Shown piece after piece: positions 44,287-56,263 of a DNA stretch of 64,000 nucleotides. Made by a program: the position numbers and the translations under genes. Under the pieces are notes generated by a model that was not told the origin of the DNA, made no database searches, and saw nothing but the letters and a program-made list of their open reading frames with translations. Source of the stretch: Hydractinia symbiolongicarpus (lineage: Eukaryota; Cnidaria; Hydrozoa; Anthoathecata; Hydractiniidae); assembly GCF_029227915.1 (NCBI RefSeq), contig NC_079885.1:18921001-18985000 (forward strand). Reading direction: 5' to 3'. The first letter of the stretch is position 1, and every line of letters starts with the position of its first letter.

Positions 44287-44740
44287 ATGTGTTGTTAATC
44301 TTAGTTCAAAACAGGTCTACGAAAGGGGAACAACTACCCAGTGGCATGCGCCTTCTAAAAATTGACAAGTCTGTTCCCAATTAAAGTCAATTTCGTAACA
44401 TGGCTTGTGACATGCTACCTATAAAAAGATTTAATACTCGCATTCATGTTTTTCTATTGAAATATCCAATGAATCGTTGTCAGCCCCTGGAAAATTCCTC
44501 GTATAAATCATTGTCAACCATTTTACAGCCATCGTTAGTTTTACATTCTTGCCAACTGTCGCTAACATTCAGCAATTCCTCTGGCCGCAGCAGAGCCATG
44601 AAATTACACGGAGGAACCAGTAAATTAATTAACACATTTGTACACAGACGCGCTACGGTTGTTATTAACATAGAAATTATTGGCGAATGAGTTTTGTTTT
44701 ATACTAACTAAATTTTGTTGCGTAACGTGTTTGTTCACAT

Positions 44741-44812
44741 GATCGCGTGGCCTAATGGATGGGCGTCCCACTTCGAATCGGAAGATCGAGGGTTCGAGTC
44801 CCATCGTGATCG
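44741..44812 (+). pseudogene. tRNA-Arg pseudogene R50 (72 nt)
   Basis: One base lost in the D arm (atggatgggcg); C30/C40 mismatch; A50/A64 mismatch. Box B intact. No proximal terminator. Confidence 0.86.
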
Positions 44813-45266
44813 ATGTGTTGTTAGTCTTAGTTGAGAACAAGTCTACTAAAGTGGAGAAACTACCCAGTGTCATGCGATTCCTGAAAACCGACAAATCTGT
44901 TCCCAATAAAAGTGGATTTCGTAACATGGCTTGCGACATGCTACTAATAAGTACATTTAACTCTGGCATTCTTGTTTCTCTAATCAAATTTGCAATGAAT
45001 CATTGTCAGCCCTTGATATATTCTTCGTAAAATTCATTGTCAACCATTTTACAGCCATCGTTAGTTTGTGCATTCTTGCAAGCCGTCTCTAATTTACAGC
45101 AATTCCTCTGGCCGCAGCATAGCCACGAAATTTCACGGAGGTACCAGTCAATTATTTAACATATTTGTACACAGACGCGCTGCGGTTGTCATTAACATAG
45201 AAATTACTGGCATTGAAAGTTGTTTGATGCCAACCAGATATTGTTGCGTAACGCGTACATTGACAT

Positions 45267-45339
45267 GATCGCGTGGCCTAATGGATAAAGCGTCCGACTT
45301 CGAATCGGAAGATTGTGGGTTCGAGTCCCATCGTAATCG
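45267..45339 (+). tRNA. tRNA-Arg-TCG: tRNA-Arg(UCG) R51
   Basis: 73 nt. C12/A23 and C4/A69 mismatches. No proximal terminator. Confidence 0.88.
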
Positions 45340-45794
45340 ATGTGCTGTTAATCTTAGTTGAGAACATGTCTACTAAAGTGGAGAAACTACCCAGTGGCAT
45401 GCGACTCCTGAAAACCGACAAATCTGTTCCCAATAAAAGTGGATTTCGTAACATGGCTTGCGACATGCTACTAATAGGTACATTTAACTCTGGCATTCTT
45501 GTTTCTCTAATCACATTTGCAATGAATCATTGTCAGCCCTTGATATATTCCTCGTAAAATTCGTTGTCAACCATTTTACAGCCATCGTTAGTTTGTGCGT
45601 TCTTGCCAGCCGTCGCTAATATACAGCATTTCTTCTGGCTGCGGCATAGCTTTGAAATTACACGGAGGAACCAGTCAATTAATTAACACATTTGTACACA
45701 GACGCGCTACGGTTGTCATTATTAGAGAAATTATTGGCGAATGAGTTTTGTTTTATACTAACCAAATTTTGTTGCGTAACGTGTACGTTGATAT

Positions 45795-45867
45795 GATCGC
45801 GTGGCCTAATGGATAAGGCGTCCGACTTCGAATCGGAAGATTGTGGGTTCGAGTCCCATTGTGATCG
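45795..45867 (+). tRNA. tRNA-Arg-TCG: tRNA-Arg(UCG) R52
   Basis: 73 nt, consensus with T66. Proximal TTTT present. Confidence 0.95.
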
Positions 45868-46321
45868 ATGTGTTGTTAATTTTAGTTCAGAACAGGTCTA
45901 CTAAAGTGGAACAACTACCCAGTGGCATGCGCTTTCTAAAAATTGACAAATCTGTTCCCAATAAAAGTGAATTACTTAACATGGCTTGGGACATTGTACT
46001 AATAGGTACATTTAACACTGGCAATCTTGTTTCTCTAATCAAATTTGCAATGAATCATTGCCAGCCCTTGATATATTCCTCGTAAAATTCATTGTCAACC
46101 ATTTTACAGCCATCGTTAGTTTGTGCATTCTTGCCAGCCGTCTCTAATATACAGCAATTCCTCTGGCCGCAACATAGCCACGAAATCACACGGAGGTACC
46201 AGTCATTTGATTAACATATTTGTACACAGACGCGCTGCGGTTGTCATTAACATAGAAATTACTGGCATTTAACTTTGTTTGATACCAACCAGATAATGTT
46301 GCATAACGCGTACATTGACAT

Positions 46322-46388
46322 GATCGCGTGGCCTAATGGATAAGGCGTCCGACTTCCAATCGGAAGATTGTGGGTTCGAGCGTGATCG
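46322..46388 (+). pseudogene. tRNA-Arg pseudogene R53 (67 nt, UCC)
   Basis: UCC anticodon with the 6-nt T-arm deletion; D arm, acceptor and anticodon stems otherwise consensus. Proximal TTTT present. Confidence 0.93.
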
Positions 46389-46842
46389 ATGTGTTGTTAA
46401 TTTTAGTTCAGAACAGGTCTACTAAAGTGGAGCAACTACCCAGTGCAATGCGCTTTCTTAAAATTGACAAATCTGTTCCCAATAAAAGTGAATTTCGTAA
46501 TATGGCTTGGGACTTGCTACCAATGAAAATATTTAATACTCGCATTCTTGTTTTTCTAATCAAATATCCAATGAATCGTTGTCAGCCCCTGAAAAATTCC
46601 TCGTATAAATCATTGTCAACCATTTTACAGCCATCGTTAGTTTTACATTCTTGCTAGCTGTGGCTAACATACAGCAATTCCTCTGGCCGCAGCAGAGCAA
46701 TGAAATTACACGGAGGAACCAGTAAATTAATTAACACATTTGTACACAGACGCGCTACGGTTGTCATTAACATAGATATTATTGGCGAATGAGTTTTGTT
46801 TTTTACCAACCAAGTTTCGTTGCGTAGCGTGTACGTTGATAT

Positions 46843-46915
46843 GATCGCGTGGCCTAATGGATAAGGCGTCCGACTTCGAATCGGAAGATTGTGGTTTCGA
46901 GTCCCATCGTGATCG
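46843..46915 (+). tRNA. tRNA-Arg-TCG: tRNA-Arg(UCG) R54
   Basis: 73 nt, consensus except T53, which breaks the last T-stem pair and the second base of box B. No proximal terminator. Confidence 0.91.
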
Positions 46916-47369
46916 ATGTGCTGTTAATCTTAGTTGACAACAAGTCTACTAAAGTGGAGAAACTACACAATGGCATGCGATTCCTGAAAACCGACAAATC
47001 TGTTCCCAATAAAAGTGGATTTCGTAACATGGCTTGCGACATGCTACTAATAGGTACATTTAACTCTGGCATTCTTGTTTCTCTAATCACATTTGCAATG
47101 AATCATTGTCAGCCCTTGATATATTCCTCGTAAAATTCATTGTCAACCATTTTACAGAGATCGTTAGTTTTACATTCTTGCCAGCTGTCGCTAACATACA
47201 GCAATTCCTCTGGCTGCAGCAGAGCCATGAAATTACACGGAGGAACCAGTAAATTAAGTAACACATTTGTACACAGACGCGCTACGGTTGTCATTAACAG
47301 AGAAATTATTGACGAATGAGTTTTGTTTTATACTAACCAAACTTTGTTGCGTAACGTGTACGTTGATAT

Positions 47370-47436
47370 GATCGCGTGGCCTAATGGGCTAGGCGTCCGA
47401 CTTCCAATCGGAAGATTGTGGGTTCGAGCGTGATCG
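47370..47436 (+). pseudogene. tRNA-Arg pseudogene R55 (67 nt, UCC)
   Basis: UCC anticodon, 6-nt T-arm deletion, D loop gggctagg as in the UCU copies. Proximal TTTT present. Confidence 0.93.
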
Positions 47437-47878
47437 ATGTGTTGTTAATTTTAGTTCAGAACAGGTCTACTAAAGTGGAGCAACTACCCAGTGCAATGCG
47501 CTTTCTTAAAATTGACAAATCTGTTCCCAATAAAAGTGAATTTCGTAATATGGCTTGGGACTTGCTACCAATGAATGGCATTCTTGTTTCTCTAATCACA
47601 TTTGCAATGAATCATTGTCAGCCCTTGATATATTCCTCGTAAAATTCATTGTCAACCATTTTACAGAGATCGTTAGTTTTACATTCTTGCCAGCTGTCGC
47701 TAACATACAGCAATTCCTCTGGCTGCAGCAGAGCCATGAAATTACACGGAGGAACCAGTAAATTAAGTAACACATTTGTACACAGACGCGCTACGGTTGT
47801 CATTAACAGAGAAATTATTGACGAATGAGTTTTGTTTTATACTAACCAAATTTTGTTGCGTAACGTGTACGTTGATAT

Positions 47879-47951
47879 GATCGCGTGGCCTAATGGATAA
47901 GGCGTCCGACTTCGAATCGGAAGATTGTGGGTTCGAGTCCCATCGTGATCG
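47879..47951 (+). tRNA. tRNA-Arg-TCG: tRNA-Arg(UCG) R56, exact consensus
   Basis: Identical to the reference copy. Proximal TTTT present. Confidence 0.96.
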
Positions 47952-48405
47952 ATGTGTTGTTAATTTTAGTTCAGAACAGGTCTACTAAAGTGAAACAACT
48001 ACCCAGTGGCATGCGCTTTCTAAAAATTGACAAGTCGGTTCCCAATTAAAGTCAATTTCGTAACATGGCTTGTGACATGCTACTTATTAAAACATTTAAT
48101 ACTCGCTTTCTTGTTTTTCTATTTAAATATCCAATGAATCGTTGTCAGCCCCCGAAAAATTTCTCGTAAAATTCGTTGTCAACCATTTTACAGCCATCGT
48201 TACTTTGTGCATTCTTGCCAGCCGTCGCTAATATACAGCATTTCCTCTGGCTGCGGCATAGCCTTGAAATTCCACGTAGGAACCAGTCAATTAATTAAAA
48301 CATTTGTACATAGACGGGTAAGGGTTGTCATTAACATAGAAATTACTAGTATTGAGCTTTGTTTGATGCCAACCAGATTTTGTTGCGTAACGCGTACGTT
48401 GATAT

Positions 48406-48472
48406 GATCGGGTGGCCTAATGGATAAGGCGTCCGACTTCCAATCGGAAGATTGTGGGTTCGAGCGTGATCG
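48406..48472 (+). pseudogene. tRNA-Arg pseudogene R57 (67 nt, UCC)
   Basis: UCC anticodon and T-arm deletion, plus C6 to G (G6/G67). Its upstream half matches the 49963 unit and its downstream half the 46322 unit, so it looks like a recombinant. Proximal TTTT present. Confidence 0.92.
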
Positions 48473-48926
48473 ATGTGTTGTTAATTTTAGTTCAGAACAG
48501 GTCTACTAAAGTGGAGCAACTACCCAGTGCAATGCGCTTTCTTAAAATTGACAAATCTGTTCCCAATAAAAGTGAATTTCGTAATATGGCTTGGGACTTG
48601 CTACCAATGAAAATATTTAATACTCGCATTCTTGTTTTTCTAATCAAATATCCAATGAATCTTTGTCAGCCCCTGAAAAATTCCTCGTATAAATCATTGT
48701 CAACCATTTTACAGCCATCGTTAGTTTTACATTCTTGCTAGCTGTGGCTAACATACAGCAATTCCTCTGGCCGCAGCAGAGCAATGAAATTACACGGAGG
48801 AACCAGTAAATTAATTAACACATTTGTACACAGACGCGCTACGGTTGTCATTAACATAGATATTATTGGCGAATGAGTTTTGTTTTTTACCAACCAAACT
48901 TTGTTGCGTAACGTGTACGTTGATAT

Positions 48927-48993
48927 GATCGCGTGGCCTAATGGGCTAGGCGTCCGACTTCCAATCGGAAGATTGTGGGTTCGAGCGTGATCG
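48927..48993 (+). pseudogene. tRNA-Arg pseudogene R58 (67 nt, UCC)
   Basis: Same as 47370, including the gggctagg D loop. Proximal TTTT present. Confidence 0.93.
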
Positions 48994-49435
48994 ATGTGTT
49001 GTTAATTTTAGTTCAGAACAGGTCTACTAAAGTGGAGCAACTACCCAGTGCAATGCGCTTTCTTAAAATTGACAAATCTGTTCCCAATAAAAGTGAATTT
49101 CGTAATATGGCTTGGGACTTGCTACCAATGAATGGCATTCTTGATTCTCTAATCACATTTGCAATGAATCATTGTCAGCCCTTGATATATTCCTCGTAAA
49201 ATTCATTGTCAACCATTTTACAGAGATCGTTAGTTTTACATTCTTGCCAGCTGTCGCTAACATACAGCAATTCCTCTGGCTGCAGCAGAGCCATGAAATT
49301 ACACGGAGGAACCAGTAAATTAAGTAACACATTTGTACACAGACGCGCTACGGTTGTCATTAACAAAGAAATTATTGACGAATGAGTTTTGTTTTATACT
49401 AACCAAATTTTGTTGCGTAACGTGTACGTTGATAT

Positions 49436-49508
49436 GATCGCGTGGCTTAATGGATAAGGCGTCCGACTTCGAATCGGAAGATTGTGGGTTCGAGTCCCAT
49501 CGTGATCG
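49436..49508 (+). tRNA. tRNA-Arg-TCG: tRNA-Arg(UCG) R59
   Basis: 73 nt, consensus except C12 to T, which wobble-pairs with G23. Proximal TTTT present. Confidence 0.94.
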
Positions 49509-49962
49509 ATGTGTTGTTAATTTTAGTTCAGAACAGGTCTACTAAAGTGAAACAACTACCCAGTGGCATGCGCTTTCTAAAAATTGACAAGTCGGTTCCC
49601 AATTAAAGTCAATTTCGTAACATGGCTTGTGACATGCTACTTATTAAAACATTTAATACTCGCTTTCTTGTTTTTCTATTTAAATATCCAATGAATCGTT
49701 GTCAGCCCCCGAAAAATTTCTCGTAAAATTCGTTGTCAACCATTTTACAGCCATCGTTACTTTGTGCATTCTTGCCAGCCGTCGCTAATATACAGCATTT
49801 CCTCTGGCTGCGGCATAGCCTTGAAATTCCACGTAGGAACCAGTCAATTAATTAAAACATTTGTACACAGACGGGTAAGGGTTGTCATTAACATAGAAAT
49901 TACTAGTATTGAGCTTTGTTTGATGCCAACCAGATTTTGTTGCGTAACGCGTACGTTGATAT

Positions 49963-50035
49963 GATCGGGTGGCCTAATGGCTAAGACGTCCGACTTCGAA
50001 TCGGAAGATTGTGGGTTCGAGTCCCATCGTGATCG
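49963..50035 (+). tRNA. tRNA-Arg-TCG: tRNA-Arg(UCG) R60
   Basis: 73 nt. G6/G67 and C11/A24 mismatches, and the D-loop A after GG is C, which removes the usual Arg identity base. No proximal terminator. Confidence 0.86.
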
Positions 50036-50489
50036 ATGTGTTGTTAATATTAGTTAAGAACAGGTCTATTAAAGTGGAACAACTGCCCACTGGCATGCGC
50101 TTTCTAAAAATTGACAAATCTGTTCCCAATTAAAGTCAATTTTGTAACATGGCTTGTGACATGCTACCAATGAAAATATTTAATACTCGCATTCTTGTTT
50201 TTCTAATCAAATATCCAATGAATCGTTGTCAGCCCCTGAAAAATTCCTCGTATAAATCATTGTCAACCATTTTACAGCCATCGTTAGTTTTACATTCTTG
50301 CTAGCTGTCGCTAACATACAGCAATTCCTCTGGCCGCAGCAGAGCAATGAAATTACACGGAGGAACCAGTAAATTAATTAACACATTTGTACACAGACGC
50401 GCTACGGTTGTCATTAACATAGATATTATTGGCGAATGAGTTTTGTTTTTTACCAACCAAGTTTCGTTGCGTAACGTGTACGTTGATAT

Positions 50490-50562
50490 GATCGCGTGGC
50501 CTAATGGATAAGGCGTCCGACTTCGAATCGGAAGATTGTGGTTTCGAGTCCCATCGTGATCG
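50490..50562 (+). tRNA. tRNA-Arg-TCG: tRNA-Arg(UCG) R61
   Basis: 73 nt, as 46843 (T53). No proximal terminator. Confidence 0.91.
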
Positions 50563-51016
50563 ATGTGCTGTTAATCTTAGTTGACAACAAGTCTACTAAA
50601 GTGGAGAAACTACACAATGGCATGCGATTCCTGAAAACCGACAAATCTGTTCCCAATAAAAGTGGATTTCGTAACATGGCTTGCGACATGCTACTAATAG
50701 GTACATTTAACTCTGGCATTCTTGTTTCTCTAATCACATTTGCAATGAATCATTGTCAGCCCTTGATATATTCCTCGTAAAATTCATTGTCAACCATTTT
50801 ACAGAGATCGTTAGTTTTACATTCTTGCCAGCTGTCGCTAACATACAGCAATTCCTCTGGCTGCAGCAGAGCCATGAAATTACACGGAGGAACCAGTAAA
50901 TTAAGTAACACATTTGTACACAGACGCGCTACGGTTGTCATTAACAGAGAAATTATTGACGAATGAGTTTTGTTTTATACTAACCAAACTTTGTTGCGTA
51001 ACGTGTACGTTGATAT

Positions 51017-51083
51017 GATCGCGTGGCCTAATGGATAAGGCGTCCGACTTCCAATCGGAAGATTGTGGGTTCGAGCGTGATCG
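51017..51083 (+). pseudogene. tRNA-Arg pseudogene R62 (67 nt, UCC)
   Basis: UCC anticodon and T-arm deletion; D loop back to consensus (ggataagg), unlike its 2090-bp partner at 48927. Proximal TTTT present. Confidence 0.93.
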
Positions 51084-51525
51084 ATGTGTTGTTAATTTTA
51101 GTTCAGAACAGGTCTACTAAAGTGGAGCAATTACCCAGTGCAATGCGCTTTCTTAAAATTGACAAATCTGTTCCCAATAAAAGTGAATTTCGTAATATGG
51201 CTTGGGACTTGCTACCAATGAATGGCATTCTTGATTCTCTAATCACATTTGCAATGAATCATTGTCAGCCCTTGATATATTCCTCGTAAAATTCATTGTC
51301 AACCATTTTACAGAGATCGTTAGTTTTACATTCTTGCCAGCTGTCGCTAACATACAGCAATTCCTCTGGCTGCAGCAGAGCCATGAAATTACACGGAGGA
51401 ACCAGTAAATTAAGTAACACATTTGTACACAGACGCGCTACGGTTGTCATTACCAGAGAAATTATTGACGAATGAGTTTTGTTTTATACTAACCAAATTT
51501 TGTTGCGTAACGTGTACGTTGATAT

Positions 51526-51598
51526 GATCGCGTGGCCTAATGGATAAGGCGTCCGACTTCGAATCGGAAGATTGTGGGTTCGAGTCCCATCGTGATCG
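51526..51598 (+). tRNA. tRNA-Arg-TCG: tRNA-Arg(UCG) R63, exact consensus
   Basis: Identical to the reference copy. Proximal TTTT present. Confidence 0.96.
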
Positions 51599-52052
51599 AT
51601 GTGTTGTTAATTTTAGTTCAGAACAGGTCTACTAAAGTGAAACAACTACCCAGTGGCATGCGCTTTCTAAAAATTGACAAGTCGGTTCCCAATTAAAGTC
51701 AATTTCGTAACATGGCTTGTGACATGCTACTTATTAAAACATTTAATACTCGCTTTCTTGTTTTTCTATTTAAATATCCAATGAATCGTTGTCAGCCCCC
51801 GAAAAATTTCTCGTAAAATTCGTTGTCAACCATTTCACAGCCATCGTTACTTTGTGCATTCTTGCCAGCCGTCGCTAATATACAGCATTTCCTCTGGCTG
51901 CGGCATAGCCTTGAAATTCCACGTAGGAACCAGTCAATTAATTAAAACATTTGTACACAGACGGGTAAGGGTTGTCATTAACATAGAAATTACTAGTATT
52001 GAGCTTTGTTTGATGCCAACCAGATTTTGTTGCGTAACGCGTACGTTGATAT

Positions 52053-52125
52053 GATCGGGTGGCCTAATGGCTAAGACGTCCGACTTCGAATCGGAAGATT
52101 GTGGGTTCGAGTCCCATCGTGATCG
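52053..52125 (+). tRNA. tRNA-Arg-TCG: tRNA-Arg(UCG) R64
   Basis: 73 nt, same variant as 49963. No proximal terminator. Confidence 0.86.
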
Positions 52126-52579
52126 ATGTGTTGTTAATATTAGTTAAGAACAGGTCTATTAAAGTGGAACAACTGCCCACTGGCATGCGCTTTCTAAAAA
52201 TTGACAAATCTGTTCCCAATTAAAGTCAATTTTGTAACATGGCTTGTGACATGCTACCAATGAAAATATTTAATACTCGCATTCTTGTTTTTCTAATCAA
52301 ATATCCAATGAATCGTTGTCAGCCCCTGAAAAATTCCTCGTATAAATCATTGTCAACCATTTTACAGCCATCGTTAGTTTTACATTCTTGCTAGCTGTCG
52401 CTAACATACAGCAATTCCTCTGGCCGCAGCAGAGCAATGAAATTACACGGAGGAACCAGTAAATTAATTAACACATTTGTACACAGACGCGCTACGGTTG
52501 TCATTAACATAGATATTATTGGCGAATGAGTTTTGTTTTTTACCAACCAAGTTTCGTTGCGTAACGTGTACGTTGATAT

Positions 52580-52652
52580 GATCGCGTGGCCTAATGGATA
52601 AGGCGTCCGACTTCGAATCGGAAGATTGTGGTTTCGAGTCCCATCGTGATCG
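52580..52652 (+). tRNA. tRNA-Arg-TCG: tRNA-Arg(UCG) R65
   Basis: 73 nt, same variant as 50490. No proximal terminator. Confidence 0.91.
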
Positions 52653-53106
52653 ATGTGCTGTTAATCTTAGTTGACAACAAGTCTACTAAAGTGGAGAAAC
52701 TACACAATGGCATGCGATTCCTGAAAACCGACAAATCTGTTCCCAATAAAAGTGGATTTCGTAACATGGCTTGCGACATGCTACTAATAGGTACATTTAA
52801 CTCTGGCATTCTTGTTTCTCTAATCACATTTGCAATGAATCATTGTCAGCCCTTGATATATTCCTCGTAAAATTCATTGTCAACCATTTTACAGAGATCG
52901 TTAGTTTTACATTCTTGCCAGCTGTCGCTAACATACAGCAATTCCTCTGGCTGCAGCAGAGCCATGAAATTACACGAAGGAACCAGTAAATTAAGTAACA
53001 CATTTGTACACAGACGCGCTACGGTTGTCATTAACAGAGAAATTATTGACGAATGAGTTTTGTTTTATACTAACCAAATTTTGTTGCGTAACGTGTACGT
53101 TGATAT

Positions 53107-53179
53107 GATCGCGTGGCCTAATGGATAAGGCGTCCGACTTCGAATCGGAAGATTGTGGGTTCGAGTCCCATCGTGATCG
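53107..53179 (+). tRNA. tRNA-Arg-TCG: tRNA-Arg(UCG) R66, exact consensus
   Basis: Identical to the reference copy. Proximal TTTT present. Confidence 0.96.
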
Positions 53180-53632
53180 ATGTGTTGTTAATTTTAGTTC
53201 AGAACAGGTCTACTAAAGTGAAACAACTACCCAGTGGCATGCGCTTTCTAAAAATTGACAAGTCGGTTCCCAATTAAAGTCAATTTCGTAACATGGCTTG
53301 TGACATGCTACTTATTAAAACATTTACTACTCGCATTCTTGATTTCTATTTAAATATCCAATGAATCGTTGTCAGCCCCCGAAAAATTTCTCGTATAAAT
53401 CATTGTCAACCATTTTACAGCCATCGTTAGTTTTACATTCTTGCCAGCTGTCGCTAACATACAGCAATTCCTCTGGCTGCAGCAGAGCCATGAAATTACA
53501 CGGAGGAACCAGTAAATTAATTAACACATTTGTACACAGACGAGCTACGGTTGTCATTAACATAGAAATTATTGACGAATGAGTTTTGTTTTATTCTAAC
53601 CAAATTTTGATGCGTAACGTGTACGTTGATAT

Positions 53633-53705
53633 GATCGCGTGGCCTAATGGATAAGGCGTCCGACTTTGAATCTTAAGATTGTGGGTTCGAGTCCCATCGT
53701 GGTCG
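53633..53705 (+). tRNA. tRNA-Arg-like R67, anticodon UUG
   Basis: 73 nt. Anticodon UUG; anticodon stem has two mismatches (41, 42); G70 wobble-pairs with T3. The terminator site reads aattatag, no T-run. Probably decayed. Confidence 0.82.
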
Positions 53706-54158
53706 ATGTGTTGTTAATTATAGTTCAGAACAGGTCTACTAAAGTGGAACAACTACCCAGTGGCATGCGCTTTCTAAAAATTGACAAATCTGTTCCCAGT
53801 AAAAGTGAATTTCGTAATATGGCTTGCGACATGCTAGTAATAGGTACATTTAAGACTGGCATTCTAGTTTCTGTAATCAACTTTACAATGAATCATTGTC
53901 AGCCCTAGATATATTCCTCGTAAAATTCGTTGTCAACCATTTTACAGCCATCGTTAGTTTGTGCATTCTTGCCTGCCGTCGCTAATATACAGCATTTCCT
54001 CTGGCTGCCGCGTATCTTTGAAATTACACGGAGGAACCAGTCAATTAATTAAAACATTTGTACACAGACGCGCTAGGGTTCTCATTAGCAAAGAATTACT
54101 CCTATTAAGCTTTGTTTGATGCCAACCAGATTTTGTTGCGTAACGCAAACGTTAATAT

Positions 54159-54204
54159 GATCGCGTGGCCTAATGGATAAGGCGTCCGACTTCGAATCGT
54201 AAGA
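54159..54204 (+). pseudogene. Truncated tRNA-Arg 5' half R68
   Basis: Positions 1 to about 46, with box A and anticodon UCG but no T arm or box B. The tRNA runs directly into agtggaacaac, deleting the 3' part and about 55 bp of trailer. The only truncated copy that keeps its 5' half. Confidence 0.92.
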
Positions 54205-54620
54205 GTGGAACAACTACCCAGTGGCATGCGCCTTCTAAAAATTGACAAGTCTTTTCCCAATTAAAGTCAATTTCGTAACATGGCTTGTGACATGCTACCT
54301 ATAAAAACATTTAATACTCGCATTCATGTTTTTCTATTCAAATATCCAATGAATCGTTGTCAGCTCCTGGAAAATTCCTCGTATAAATCATTGTCAACCA
54401 TTTTACAGCAATCGTTAGTTTGTGCATTCTTGCAAGCCGTCTCTAATTTACAGCAATTCCTCTGGCCGCAGCATAGCCACGATATTTCACGGAGGTACCA
54501 GTCAATTATTTAACACATTTGTACACAGACGCGCTAGGGTTGTCATTAACATAGAAATTACTGGCATTGAAATTTGTTTGATGCCAACCAGATATTGTTG
54601 CGTAACGCGTACATTGGCAT

Positions 54621-54693
54621 GATCGCGTGGCCTAACGGGTAAGGCGTTCGACTTCGAATCGGAAAATTGTGGGTTCGAGTCCCATCGTGATCG
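54621..54693 (+). tRNA. tRNA-Arg-TCG: tRNA-Arg(UCG) R69
   Basis: 73 nt, all stems pair (T28-G42 wobble). D loop reads aacgggta, so the Arg identity A after GG is G. No proximal terminator. Confidence 0.9.
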
Positions 54694-55148
54694 ATGTGCT
54701 GTTAATCTTAGTTGAGAACAAGTCTACTAAAGTGGAGAAACTACCCAGTGGCATGTGATTCCTGAAAACCGACAAATCTGTTCCCAATAAAAGTGGATTT
54801 CGTAACATGGCTTGCGACATGCTACTAATAAGTACATTTAACTCTGGCATTCTTGTTTGTCTAATCATATTTACAATGAATTGTTGCCAGGCCTTGAAAT
54901 ATTCCTCGTAAAATTCATTGTCCACCATTATACAGCCATCGTTAGTTTGTGCATTCTTGCCAGCCATCGCTAATATAGAGCTTTTCCTCTGGCGGCGGCA
55001 TAGGCATGAAATTACACGGAGGTGCCAGTCAATTAATTAACACATTTGTACACAGACGTGCCAGGGTTGCCTGTAACTTAGAAATTATTGGCAAATGAGT
55101 TTTCTTTTATTCCAACCAAATTTTGTTGCATAACGTGTACGTTGATAT

Positions 55149-55220
55149 GATCGGGTGGCCTAATGGATAAGGCGTCCGACTTCGAATCTGGCGATTGTGG
55201 ATCGAGTCCCATTGTGGTCG
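55149..55220 (+). pseudogene. tRNA-Arg pseudogene R70 (72 nt)
   Basis: One base lost in the T arm (gtggatcgag) destroys box B; anticodon-stem 3' strand altered (tctgg); C6 to G. No proximal terminator. Its flanks (ttgtggtcgacgtattg) match left-arm units such as 11396. Confidence 0.87.
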
Positions 55221-55674
55221 ACGTATTGTTAATCTTAGTTGAGAACAAGTCTACTAAAGTGGAAAGAATTCCCAGCGCCATGCACTTCTTTAAAATTGAC
55301 AAATGTGTTCCCAATAAAACTGGATTTCGTAACATGGCTTGTGACATGCAACTATTAAGCACATTTAATACAGGCATTCTTGTTTCTCTAATCATATTTA
55401 CAGCGAATCGTTGCCAGCCCTTGAAATATTCCTCGTAAAATTCGTTGTCAAACATTTTACAGCCATCGTTAGTTTGTGCATTCTTGCCAGCCATCGCTAA
55501 TATACAGCATTTCCTCTGGCTGCGGCATAGTTTTGAAATTACCTGGAGGAACCAGTCAATTAATTAAAACATTTGTACACAGACTCGCTAGGGTTGTCAT
55601 TAACATAGAAATTACTGCTATTGAGCTTTGTTTGCTGCCAACCAGATTTTGTTGCGTAACGCGTACGTTGATAT

Positions 55675-55747
55675 GATCGCGTGGCCTAATGGATAAGGCG
55701 TCCGACTTCGAATCGGAAGAATGTGGGTTCGAGTCCCATCGTGATCG
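55675..55747 (+). tRNA. tRNA-Arg-TCG: tRNA-Arg(UCG) R71
   Basis: 73 nt, consensus except T47 to A in the variable loop. No proximal terminator. Confidence 0.94.
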
Positions 55748-56190
55748 ATGTGTTGTTAATCTTAGGTTAGAACAGGTCTACTAAAGTGGAACAACTACCC
55801 AGTGGCATGCGCTTTCTAAAAATTGACAAATCTGTTCCCAATTAAAGTTAATTTCGTAACATGGCTTGTGACATGCTACCTATAAAAACATTTAATACTC
55901 GCATTCTTGTTTCTCCAATCAAATTTACAATGCATCGCTGTCAGCCCCTCGTATAAATCATTGTCAACTATTTTACAGCCATCGTTAGTTTTACATTCTT
56001 GCCAGCTGTCGCTAACATACAGCAATTCCTCTGGCTGCAGCACAGCCATGAAATTACACGGAGGAACCAGTAAATTAATTAACACATTTGTACACAGACG
56101 CGCTACGGTTGTCATTAACATAGAAATTATTGGCGAATGAGTTTTGTTTTATACTAACCAAATTTTGTTGCGTAACCTACACGTTGCTAT

Positions 56191-56263
56191 GATCGCGTGG
56201 CCTAATGGATAAGGCGTCCGACTTCGAATGGGAAGATTGTGGGTTCGAGTCCCATCGTGATCG
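56191..56263 (+). tRNA. tRNA-Arg-TCG: tRNA-Arg(UCG) R72
   Basis: 73 nt. G30/G40 mismatch. Followed by TTTTT in ttatttttag, the strongest proximal terminator seen. Confidence 0.9.

Larger units (their letters stand above)
43688..45310 (+). repeat. Duplicated block copy 2 (offset about 4208 bp)
   Basis: Partner of 39480-41100; the third tRNA (44741) has lost one D-arm base relative to its partner at 40532. Confidence 0.75.
47330..53090 (+). repeat. Nested higher-order repeats, 1557 and 2090 bp
   Basis: tRNAs 47370/47879/48406 correspond to 48927/49436/49963 (offset 1557), and 48927/49436/49963/50490 to 51017/51526/52053/52580 (offset 2090 exactly). The second expansion took in one more unit than the first. 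Copies look nearly identical, so both events are recent. Confidence 0.9.
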
